Assembly (NCBI GenBank): GCA_030762175.1
Contig: CM060846.1
Location: forward strand, 304,516,512-304,580,511
Length of the DNA: 64,000 bases
Source of the DNA: Metallyticus violacea
Taxonomy: Eukaryota; Arthropoda; Insecta; Mantodea; Metallyticidae
Direction: 5' to 3'
Part shown: piece by piece, positions 54,539 to 64,000 of the stretch
Layout: every line of letters starts with the position of its first letter
Position numbering within the stretch: the first letter of the stretch is position 1
The notes under the pieces: model-generated
Told to the model about the DNA's origin: nothing
The model's input: only the letters and a program-made list of their open reading frames with translations
Databases searched by the model: none
Position numbers and translations under genes: made by a program

Positions 54539-56330
54539 ATGCCTATGAACTGTTTAATCTCACAAAAGTTGAACAACACAAAAATAGATACACATAAAAG
54601 GAAATACAAGAAGATGTTGAACAATTTGAGATCCCATCAATATAAGGAGCAACTTAATAAATATGCTGACATAAATAAGATAGTTTGGAAAAGAATTAAT
54701 GATAAAACTCAGAATTTAAACTATACTAATTAAGATATTACATTATTACATAAAGGGAAATTTGTCAATGACCCAAACAAAATATCTTCATTATTTAATG
54801 ATTTTTTTGTAAATGTTGGGAATAATATGAACCACTAATCAGGTGATCACATTAATACTCAAACTTCTTAACTAACCGCATATTTTGAGTGATATCTAGT
54901 GTTCAAAAGATTATCAAAATAATTATTAGTTTTAAAAATCAGTCCTCTTCTGGCAGGGATGGTATATCCCCTACAATGCTGCAAAAATGCAAAGACACCC
55001 TTGCATCTGTTCCAAATCACCTCATTAATTATTTCATAAATGAAGGCATATTCCCAGGTTGCTGCAAACTAAGTATAATTAAACCCATATATAAAAATGC
55101 CAGTACACATGATGTAAATAATTATAGGCCTATATCACTGATCTCTGTATTTTCAAAATTATTTGAAAAAATGTTATTAGTTGTTTCCAAGTTCTTAGAT
55201 AAGTATAGTATAATTAACTGTCATCATCATGGATTCAGAAGGAGTCTTTCAACTATAAAAGCTGTCATGGATTTTACGCATAAATTACTAGAAAATTTAA
55301 ATAAAGGTTTCAGTACTACAGGAATATTTGTTGACCTGTCTAAGGCTTTTGAGTATGTGTCACATTCTATGCTTATAATTAAATTGGAAATCCACAGTAT
55401 AAGGGGAAAAATGCATAATGTGATTTAGTCTTACTTTAGTAATAGGACATGTGTAGCAGAAGTACATACTAAAACAGGCAAATTTATCTCGAATCAACAG
55501 ATTGTAACTATGAGTGTACCACAGGGGTCTGTGTCAGAACTCTATTGTTCTTAATATATACAAACAATTTGACATATGACATAACTAATATCTTATATCA
55601 TATGCTGATGAAACCTCAATGATTTGTTTCAATAAATCTCCAAACAATTTAGGGAAACAATAATTGCCTGGAAAAATAGTCAATTTACTAAATAATATAA
55701 AACTTAAAGGTTAACCCTCAAAAAATAAAATAATTCTGTTTGAACACTCCCATTTACATAAAGAAACACATATTTTAGTATATTTAAATAATTTGAAAAT
55801 AGAAAAGGTCACTGGCTACAATTTCTTAGGATTGTGCTTGGATGATTAACTTGAGATACTCATGTCAAGTAAATATGTAAAAAAAAAATTAGCTCAAGCT
55901 TATATGTTGTGAGATATTCATCTTTGTTTCTAAATGATAATGTACTGTATATTCTGGCATAATTTATCCATTTTTACCATATGGTATAGAAGTATGGGGA
56001 AGTAATTATCAAGCATTATATTAAGCAGTATTACTAGTAGGGCTAGAATTTTAGTTTTACAAATGAAAGGTCTACAATGTATGAGGATTAGCTAGAATGG
56101 AGTCCTGCAAAAATGTTTTTAGGGAAAAGCATATCCTTACAGTGTTTGGATTGTAATTTTAATGCCCTTGAAGAAGGAAATCGATAACATAAATAGTGAC
56201 ATATATAATTATAATACTATTAAGAATAACATCCATGGAATTCATGTAATTTTAAAGCATCTCAATAAACTTTTGGTATTATATAATAAACAACCAATGC
56301 CAATTAAAGCACAAATAGGAGTTTAATTCA
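54539..56330 (+). pseudogene. LINE reverse transcriptase and C-terminal tail
   Basis: The linker THKRKYKKMLNNLRSHQYKE (54595-54653) leads to the RT: SGRDGISPTMLQKC (54952-54993), IIKPIYKNASTHDVNNYRPI and SLISVFSKLFEKM, HHGFRRSLSTIKAVMDF, GIFVDLSKAFEYVSH (FD changed to FE), VPQGSV (about 55516-55533) and YADETSM (55602-55622; YADD decayed to YADE). The tail contains GIHVILKHLNKLL (about 56238-56276). Frame breaks after 55428. Confidence 0.85.
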
Positions 56331-56480
56331 AATGAGAGTTAAAAAAGTTTTTTGGGTGGGTGGGTGGGTGTGTGTGTGAGAGAGAGAGAGACATGCTCTC
56401 TAAATAGTAATGTAATAAGGGATTATGTAACATAATTGTATACACAGGTTAGACAAACTACAGTAATGGAACAAGGAACT

Positions 56481-56825
56481 ATTTTTTGTACATATTTTTA
56501 AATTATTTGTACCTTTTGTGAATCATTTTTGACAATGTCAAACACTTGTAATCAGTATATCGATAGTAATAAATTATTAACATATACTTTTCTGACTATA
56601 TTAGGAATGTTAATACTCTAATTTTAATTTGAATCATTCCATCATGCAATATCACATACAACACTATTAATACTTTGTTATACATTATTATTAAGAAAAA
56701 AGTAAATACTCCATTAAAAGTATACATTATTATTAAAAAAAGTAATAAAGGCCCTACTTTTCTTTGTAGAATAAATTTCTTTGAAAAAAGAATTATGAAT
56801 TTCATTTTTCACAAGTATGCAGTTC
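56481..56825. other. Flank of the LINE without recognised genes
   Basis: AT-rich; a (GGGT)n(GT)n(GA)n compound microsatellite sits just upstream at 56352-56391. Confidence 0.6.
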
Positions 56826-56829
56826 TGAT

Positions 56830-57105
56830 CTCCCCCCTCTCTCAGTAAGTGCTCTGTTCAAAGCACTGCACACTAATCATTATCATGTCAGTGATGTAGC
56901 TCTTCTGCAGAAATATATTGTGGTAGCTTCCCATTGCCTTATGCAATGATAAAGATAAAATGATGGAGCAATTGTGAAGTGAGTGGCAGGGAAAATAACC
57001 TGCCCAATTGCTGCTTCACCTGCTACAGAACGGCACTGGGATTGAACCCAGGATGCCTCAGTAGAAGGCTAGCAGTCTAACCACTCAGCCATGGCACAAC
57101 ACCTG
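56830..57105 (-). mobile_element. tRNA-derived SINE, family C, reverse
   Basis: On the minus strand the head reads GTGCCATGGCTGAGTGGTTA (A box, about 57096-57077), then CCTGGGTTCAATCCCAGTGC with B box GGTTCAATCC (about 57052-57035). A GGCAGGTTATTTTCCCTGCC body follows. It looks like a Ser/Leu-type tRNA ancestor, but the extended body marks a SINE. It is unlike families A and B. Confidence 0.72.
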
Positions 57106-57524
57106 GGTCTCTCTAATATGTAAAGCTGGTACTCTTGCATTTTGCATTTTGCATTTAGCATAACAAAAGATTTTGAGCTGCTGGAAATGCTTCAGTTCAA
57201 GGCCAAATACTGTGCAGTAGGTAATAATCTAATATCCTTTATTTCTTCAATTAATTGGATAGAATTATTTATGCTTCTACTTTTGAACTTTGGTAATTCA
57301 TTGAATGTGTCTGATAACCATTTTGCTAGCAAATATGTGGGCTGTTAATATTGTTTATGATTGGTCTCATGCTCATTATTGGTTTGTGACCATATATACT
57401 GGCTATTTTAGGATTATTTGTAATTAATTTATATTTACTTGTACCTGGAATAATTGTGCTTTTTCTTATGACTTCATTAACTATTTATTATTCTTGTTAA
57501 CTTCATTAACCTATTTTTAAGGTT

Positions 57525-57562
57525 CGTGAAGCATGAAGAGTGTTAGACGACAGATTTAATTA
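57525..57562 (+). mobile_element. Fragment of PLE arm
   Basis: GAAGCATGAAGAGTGTTAGA followed by CGACAGATTTAATTAAT matches the right arm of the miniature PLE at 12485-12530. No hammerhead is retained. Confidence 0.6.
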
Positions 57563-58360
57563 ATATTTCTTTAAACTATTTGCAAACTTTCCCCTTATAG
57601 AGGATAGGAGCTAACTCTTATCATACTTTTCCAATACATGTCTGATCTCTCTCTCTTTACCATGAACCTGTTACTTTTCTTTATCCTTCACAGTTGTCTC
57701 TGCTTGTCTCTGGAACACTTTGCTATCTCATATCAAAGACTGCTGGCCACAGCAACAATTAAAATATTACTCGAAGATTATTTATTTGGAGAATGCAGCA
57801 TATATCAAGTACTATACTCAAATTTTTAATGCCATTTGTGTATATATTGTAATTGTAATTATCTTGATGAAGTGGAAGAGAGAACCTTATGGTCTTAACT
57901 TCACCATGTAATATATATTTTTATTATCCAGCTTTTTTATTTTTATTATTTTTATTGTAACACTGGTATACCTATTTCTATGTTAATATGTTATGGACCC
58001 TTTATTTATTGAAGGTCTTCAGTATCATTAATATACTGTTATAAAATGTTAAATACTAGTTCAGTTGTATTGCATTCAACAAATATGTGAAAGTTAAATC
58101 TCTAAAAAAGAATAACTCAGTAAGAACACAGAATTAAAAAAAATGGAAGAGTGGACAAACACACATTTCAATATTGGGAACAAGAGTTGAAAGTAAATCT
58201 TTAAAATATAACATAAAATATTGTAGCAGTTACTGCTTTTTCAACCTAGCTCTTATCCATCAAAGTAAGCTTTGTTTCTTTTTGCAATAGGCAAAATAAG
58301 GGTACCAAGATATCTATTTAGGGGGATGTCTGTCTATAAAAACAGAAGCACCAAAACACA
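57563..58360. other. Intronic sequence without recognised genes
   Basis: Short ORFs only; nothing recognised. Confidence 0.5.
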
Positions 58361-58369
58361 GAAAATTTG

Positions 58370-59990
58370 TTATGAAGTTCAAAGAGAACATAGTTTTTGG
58401 AAGTACATTTTGAAAAGTGAGGAGATAATGTAGAGATATGTTGATCCTTCTTGATCAATTTGCTTCAAATTTCTGCTAAGGGAATGAGAGTAATACAGAA
58501 GAAAAACTTTTGCAAGGGAAACTTCCAAAGAGAAGAGGCAGATACAAACAAATCATCCAAGTAAACATGATGATGGAATTTGGAACCTAGCATTTATACA
58601 TTTCTAAAGCATTCCTCACCTAAAGTTATTAAGTTTCCAGGGTAAGATAAACAGGCTGTATTTTGAAAATGCTGATTTTACTATGAGGGAACTCTACAAT
58701 GCTGTTCAGTGTATTTTGAACAGTATAATGACATGCAGATGAGAATGGCTTTCAAAATTTTTGGAAAACTAATGATGTTTAGATTAGTTTTGGAAAACTA
58801 AAGTCAGATGATTTCTGTACAGAATGCTAGATTAACCTTCAAACAAACCCAAACAATGAATGTATTCTTCAGTATAGATTGAACAAGAACAGTGGGGAAA
58901 TATGAATCAATGAAGAGGGTCTACATTACTAAATCTCAAACTAGTGATGCTATATTAGTGGAAATTTCCTTTTACCTAAATTTGAATGTGATGAAGCAAT
59001 TCTACATGAGACTTCTCTGGCTATATGATTTTCACATTCATGTGCTAGGTAATGACTTCATTTTTGTATATATTTATATAGTCATAATCAAAGAAGGGCT
59101 TCCAATGCTGTGGCTTCACTTTTATTTGATTGTATAATAAAAAATAAATTCAGTACCTAAGCATGAAGGAAATATTTTCTTATCTAATTTCAGAGGTGGT
59201 GAAAATAAGAATTCTACAATGCTGAGAATCTGTTCCCGATTGTCCAAGACATTTCAAGTAAATGTGATGCAACTCTTTCCAGTTTGAGGACACTCATTAG
59301 GAGAGTGCAATCAAAATTTTGAATTAATGAAGTCAAAAATAAAAAGAAAAGTACAAATTGAGACCCTGAAACCTATCTAGAAGCTATAGAAGGAGTGCCA
59401 GAAAAACTCATCACCTTTTTGTCTTCTGCACAACCCTTCTATAATATATGACCAGCACAAATCATTGATTCCATTTTTCAAAATATATCTTTGGCCAAAA
59501 TTCAGCAGTTTTTTTAATCTAAAATGTAAATGCAATAGATATATTGCATGCTCCAAGACATCCAATGAAGTTAATTGATATCATTGTATGATTCAGTTGA
59601 ACTACACACTCTTAAAGCTTCACTTACTTTTCATATATGTATGGAACTGGTTTCGAGAACATTTATGAAAAGTAAGTGAAACTTTAAGAGTGTGTAGTTC
59701 AACTGAATCATACAATGATATCAATTAATATGATTGGCTTCACTGTGCAAGTTCCAATTTACATTTAAGTAAAAAATCCAATGAAGTATTTGTATCATTT
59801 TTATGCATGAAAATGTCCTCCAATGCTGTCTGTTTTCCACTGAACAGGAACAAAATTAAGGAGAATAAGAGAGAAAAGCAGCTGGTTATTGAGTCACTTT
59901 TCCAAGTTTCTGAAAATATGGAAAATAAAAGGGACAATAGAAGTGACAGAGAAGAGGGAAATCCTGTGAAAGATATGGATGATTAATGAA
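58370..59990 (+). pseudogene. Transposon-associated ORF relic (DUF7869-like), split by PLE
   Basis: Blocks on +: QTSDAILVEISFYLNLNVMK then QFYMRLLWLYDFHIHVLGND (58933-59053, the 'FY.RQL..YN..IH' block), NKNSTMLRICSRLSKTF (about 59204-59254, 'GQNKN.TM...L'), QLFPV and GHSLGECNQNFELMKSK (about 59267-59335, 'FPVRGHSF..CDR.F...K'), YLEAIEGVPEKLITF. A miniature PLE enters at 59571; the frame may continue after it (TSNEVFVSFLCMKMSSNAV, 59775 onward). Same family as 20813-21440. Confidence 0.58.
59571..59775 (+). mobile_element. Miniature palindromic PLE insertion with 11-bp TSD
   Basis: A 205-bp insertion flanked by ATCCAATGAAG (59560-59570 and 59776-59786). Near-perfect arms of about 70 bp (59571-59638 and 59664-59732). 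The 25-base centre contains GAAACCAGTTCC of a minus-strand hammerhead; the CTGANGA core is missing. Tail CACTGTGCAAGTTCCAATTT at 59740-59759. Same subfamily as the full PLE at 18776-20815. Confidence 0.92.
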
Positions 59991-61360
59991 CAAATGCAAA
60001 AATGGTGAAACATTTAAAAACTTGAAAAATGGTGGGAAACATTATTTGAAGTCAATTGTAACATATTTACATGTTTTGACACATTGACTGATGGCAATTT
60101 TTCACAATTCTTCCTCTATAAACCAATTTCTGCATTTATTAGAGAAATTGAATAGCATCTTGCAAAATAAAAAAAAATTAAAACCATGATCTTTTGGTTT
60201 GCACATGGCAAATGCAAATTACTGTACACAATGTTGCTATGGTGTCATAAAAGATATATGCCTGTAAAACTGAACATTAGGACAGAATAAATATAGAGCT
60301 ATCACTTTTGTTATGCTATTATGTAAAGAGTATAAACATGAACACCAAAATTTGCAAGTGATGTTGTTTGCTCTTGTTCATTTCTGATTCCAGCAACAGT
60401 ACTCATAGCACCAAGGAAATGCACATTAGTGTAATTTTTTTAAAGTACCATCCACATGCTGCAAAAGTAAGTTTAGATGACCAAATGCACCAATTCTCCC
60501 TAGATGGAATGAAGAGGTCTGGAGATATAATGCTATATAATTTCTGCAATAAGAAAGTTGTGTGCAAAACTTCTGATGGTATTAAAAACACATTCAAAGC
60601 TCAGACCACGTGGATGCAACAAATATGCACAAATGTCAGAGGACAATGTTTGTGACAATGAATGTGCAAAAGATGTAAAGGTTCATTATTTTACTACACT
60701 ATCTGTTCAAACTGTTAACACTATGAGAAAATGTGGATTGTTGTGCTTCTATTAAGCATTTATTGCTAGTGGAAGTATTAGTGATAAGATTGTAAACAGT
60801 GCATTATATTTAAACTAGCATTAGATTCTTTTATATTGCATTGTAGTGAGGAGGCATAAGGCTCAAAATGTTGTGTAAACCTTGTGCTTTCTGTAAGTCA
60901 AAGCTCCTGCTGAACATGTAGAAGGAGAGTAGACAATGACATTGATTTTATATTTCTCCTGCTTTAATCAGTTTAAAGTCCTGAAAATTAAATATAATAT
61001 GTGCCTTTCTATATACAAAAACATAAATGCAGCAATTTTTCAAATGTGCCATTTTTGTGCCTTAATTAGGCTGCCAAAATTGATTTCATCATGTAAACCA
61101 TGGATATATAATTTCTACCAATATTCCATTTGAGAAGGCACATCACCCAGCTTTCAAGGACTAGATGAAGAACGTTGTTGATGGTGGAGATTGCCTGGAA
61201 GCAATGCTCTCCAGAGTAAATATTTGCCTCTATAGGCAAAATCTAGGAAAGAATGTGTTATTGCCAAATTATGTGTATAAAAATTAAGTTCAAAGTGTAG
61301 TATATGAACTGGAGAAAGTGTTAATAAACAAGTTAAATGGAAAGAACGTGGTAGTGATCA
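59991..61360. other. Intronic sequence without recognised genes
   Basis: Includes a 95-codon frame at 60368-60655 that has no recognisable features. Nothing else seen. Confidence 0.5.
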
Positions 61361-61439
61361 ATACCAAGCAGATATGATTTAACGTATAAATCATGTGTAA
61401 ACCAAGCAATTTGTAGCTCAAACAATCTAATTAAATTAC

Positions 61440-61580
61440 TTTGTGCAAAATGCCCAAAAGTAAAAATAGTACAAATAAATAATAAAAAGAGAGATATGCA
61501 TACTACATGGTTTGCATTTGAATTCCAAAGGTATTTTGATGAACAAATTAAGCATGTAATAAATGTTATACAAGGTAATG
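61440..61580 (+). pseudogene. LINE ORF1 esterase fragment (possible)
   Basis: Frames include KREICI and HGLHLNSKG (about 61482-61530), which resembles the 'TRHGLHLN.KGK' block V of LINE-type SGNH ORF1 proteins, as at 53415. The rest is too broken to read. Confidence 0.4.
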
Positions 61581-61999
61581 CCACATGTTTCACTGGTGAT
61601 CACACAGGATATATTGAAGTGCAAAAAGTTTGCATCCAAAAAACCATCAACTAGTAAAACAGACTGATCACACTTAACCATTAATTAACATGGTGCAGTT
61701 TCTGATAACCTTCCTTTTTGTTAATCATTGCAAATTACATTCATTCCCTCCTTTTATTGTTGTCATCACTTCAGTAGCTTCCAGCTTATTTGTGATCTGA
61801 CTGACAAAGTGTGAACTACTGTTGAATTTCTTCTGTAGCGTAATTAGGAACATTACAAAAGCTCGCTCATTTTGAGTACACTATGTTTATTGCCTAATTA
61901 TTTTCTGTATAATTAATTCTAACTTCCTATTTTTTTAGGGCTTGTGTTGGAAATATGAATAGCAAGGTAATTCTGGTGTAAAAAAACACAATTATTCTG

Positions 62000-63477
62000 G
62001 TTTATATGAAGGCAACTGCAACAGGTGAAAGCTTCAGCCCTGAATTTTTATGAAACTGTAAATAGGTGGTTAGAAGAATCAGATAGTGAATATGACAGCA
62101 ATGAAGCAGGCATTGAACCTTTTTTGAGTGATTATGACACCTCTTCAGAACATACTGCATTAGAAGTTGGTGTCCTATAGCATGCAGAAGATTCACATTC
62201 CAAAGGTTAATATTATTCAGGTGATGATTTGCCAAGAAGCAATCACTTTCATGGCAAAAATCAGTATAAATGGGCAAAAGTGCCTGCAACCTGTGTTAAT
62301 AGAACACCTTGTCATAATCTAATAATGAAATTTCCAACCACAAAGCTAAATGAGGTACAACCAATTTCCCCATTTTCTTTATGGTGTCTATATTTTGATG
62401 ATGAAGTTGTAAAATATATTCTGTAGTGGATAAATGCCAAAATATAACTTTTAAGACAGAAGTGTTCCGACCAGATTAAAGCTGAACTTCAAAACCTGAA
62501 TATGGATGAACTTCTAGCCCTTTTTTAATCTTGGTATATTCTTCTGTTTTCAAATCAAATCATGAAATATTCAAATGTGTCTTGTCCAGGAACAACTTTC
62601 TCTGCTACTGAATTGCTTACACTTTGATGACTTTTAAAAAAGACAAAGACTCAAAGACAATAAAGTGGCTACAATTTCTGTGTCCAGGAAAATTGTGAAA
62701 AATTCTATATATTACAATATGACACATATGCTACTGTGTATGAACAGCTAGTTTCTTTTTGTAGAAAATGTTCATTTGTGGTTCATATGCCTAAAAAGCC
62801 CAGTAAATATGACTTGAAAATAATGTCCTTATGCAAGGTAAAAAATGAGCTACTTCTACAATGGGTTTTTGTATACTGGATATAAATAATGCAGAAACCT
62901 TATCTAATGAGGAAAAGAAATTTTCAGTTCCAACTCAAGTCTACCTTATGACTTTTTCAAGCAATCTATGGCACTAATAACAACATAATTGCAGACAACT
63001 CGGTTCAATTCAGGTTACAGAGGAACTGGGAAAAAGAGTATTATGTTTGCCAAAAGTAAACAAGGCAGTTCTTCTAATATCACCAATGCAACACATCCCA
63101 GTTGAAGATTTCTTCAATAAACAGCCAGAAATTATATGCTACTATAATCCTACTAAAGGAGGAATGGATGAGCTGGTAAAAAAGTTTTATATACTGCTGC
63201 AGCCGACAAATTCAATAATGGCTAATGTGCTTGTTTTACTGTTTACTGATACAACTACAATAAATGTCAATGTACTTCAGAGAAGTGCATCAAATGATAT
63301 TCCTGATGATAGAGGTACATTTTTGAAAGAGCTTGCTCATTCTCTTCAGCTAAAACACATGCAAAGAAGAGCTCAGAATCCAAGACTTCTAAGGGAATTG
63401 CCACTAACAACATGTTGCCTAGGGGAAGGGGAAGACTGCACACTAACTGAAAACAATCCTCTTAATAGAAATAAATA
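62000..63477 (+). pseudogene. piggyBac-like transposase pseudogene
   Basis: Acidic N-terminus (WLEESDSEYDSNEAGIEPF, 62074-62130), then HFHGKNQYKWAKVPATCVNR (62248-62307) and PFSLWCLYFDDEVVKYIL, the typical 'Y.W....P...R...HNI..P.....A....P...W..FFTDE....I' order of piggyBac. A decayed central part follows (LLNCLHFDDF at about 62605). A 143-codon frame (63047-63478) ends the protein: NKAVLLISPMQHIPVEDFFN, PEIICYYNPTKGGMDELVKK, then a Cys-containing tail. The catalytic Asp motifs are not identifiable. The 'YYN.TKGG.D' box is strong support. Confidence 0.8.
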
Positions 63478-63489
63478 AAAATTAAACCA

Positions 63490-64000
63490 AAGCATTGAAG
63501 GAAGTTAAAATATTATCCACAACTAAAAACAGACTGTCTCACAAAGCAATCCAGTCCTGCCATGACTTTATGCACTTGCTAAAATTCCATAGAAATGATA
63601 ACAGCACGAGGCCAATTATTAAAAATATCAATTCACCCACATACAAAATTGCAAAAATAATAAATGACAATTTCAACTCTTTTTAAACCATTTCAAAATT
63701 TGAGCATCAAAAATTCATTTGATTTAGTTGAAAAATTTCAAATAGAATTGCAACAGGAGATGTACTGGTGTTTTTTGATGTTGCGTTTTATTCCAAAGCA
63801 ACCGGATAGAAAATTTTATCAAATGTTAAAGGTAATGAAATACCTCCTTAAGTATACAAATGAAGAAATAAAACAATAACATATGTATTCTGCAAAATTT
63901 CTTCAGTTTTAACCAAAAATTTTACCAACAAGTTTCTGAGTTAGAAATGGGAGACCTCCCTGTCCCCATTTCTAGCAGATTTATTCATGAGCTCCTTTAA
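63490..64000 (+). mobile_element. Penelope-like element, cut by the window end
   Basis: RT N-terminal blocks in broken + frames: DFMHLLKFHRNDNSTRPIIK, NINSPTYKIAKIINDNF (63561-63680), YLLKYTNEEIKQ (about 63841-63876), and at the very end FYQQVSELEMG followed by PFPHF-type SSRFIHELL, a frameshifted 'MGDPLSPFLADLFMSSF'. No 5' arm or hammerhead was seen upstream. The catalytic YVDD and the nuclease lie beyond the window. Confidence 0.75.

Larger units (their letters stand above)
52700..56480 (+). mobile_element. Near full-length but decayed LINE (CR1/Jockey-like)
   Basis: An esterase-type ORF1 (about 52867-53533), an endonuclease (about 53640-54300) and an RT with C-terminal tail (about 54540-56330) lie in the expected order on the + strand. 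Multiple frameshifts and stops show it is dead. It lies in the intron upstream of the PDZ exon, opposite to the MAST gene. Confidence 0.85.

Overview
This is eukaryotic, AT-rich, intron- and transposon-dominated DNA. It reads as an arthropod genome with large introns. The exact taxon cannot be read from the sequence; the abundance of Penelope-like retroelements, insect/chelicerate-type LINEs and mariner/piggyBac relics fits a large-genome arthropod. No prokaryotic features, rRNA, CRISPR array or functional tRNA gene was seen.

Only one host gene is visible. It lies on the minus strand and encodes a MAST-family protein (microtubule-associated serine/threonine kinase; Drosophila 'drop out' type). 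Two coding exons are present: an internal exon with the C-terminal part of the PDZ domain (51530-51862) and the terminal exon with the Ser/Pro-rich tail (7977-9461). Both exon edges have consensus splice sites and join in phase 0, which implies a last intron of about 42 kb (9462-51529). The rest of the window is that intron, more than 12 kb of the upstream intron (51863-64000), and 3' flank/UTR (below 7977). The kinase domain lies outside the window.

The non-coding space is filled with mobile elements of many classes. There are about a dozen Penelope-like elements (PLEs, reverse transcriptase plus GIY-YIG endonuclease). LINE fragments include one near-complete but decayed element with an SGNH-esterase ORF1 at about 52.7-56.5 kb. 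Three tRNA-derived SINE families occur. DNA transposons include a complete mariner with TIRs and TA target site, other Tc1/mariner-like DDE relics and a piggyBac relic at 62.0-63.5 kb. Two further decayed transposon-associated coding families are present, plus one non-autonomous LTR-like element.

The most interesting system is the PLE complement. Almost every copy carries a recognisable hammerhead ribozyme motif at its ends: CTGANGA core, stem II, GAAAC, a palindromic minimal stem III and stem I. The two ends are inverted, so many insertions are palindromes in which the point of inversion falls in or beside the ribozyme. At least five are miniature (170-260 bp) palindromic insertions with clear 9-12 bp target-site duplications: 10223-10392, 12381-12607 (later duplicated), 17409-17649, 28446-28702 and 59571-59775. 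Several sit inside other transposon ORFs, giving a readable insertion history.

Regions: 0-4.5 kb transposon relics and a decayed PLE; 4.5-8 kb unique 3' flank; 8-9.5 kb MAST last exon; 9.8-32.9 kb PLE/SINE/LINE-rich intron; 33-37 kb mariner and relics; 39.3-41.6 kb LTR-like element; 44.6-50.6 kb DDE transposase relics; 51.5-51.9 kb PDZ exon; 52.7-64 kb LINE, SINE, transposon relics, piggyBac and a PLE running off the end.
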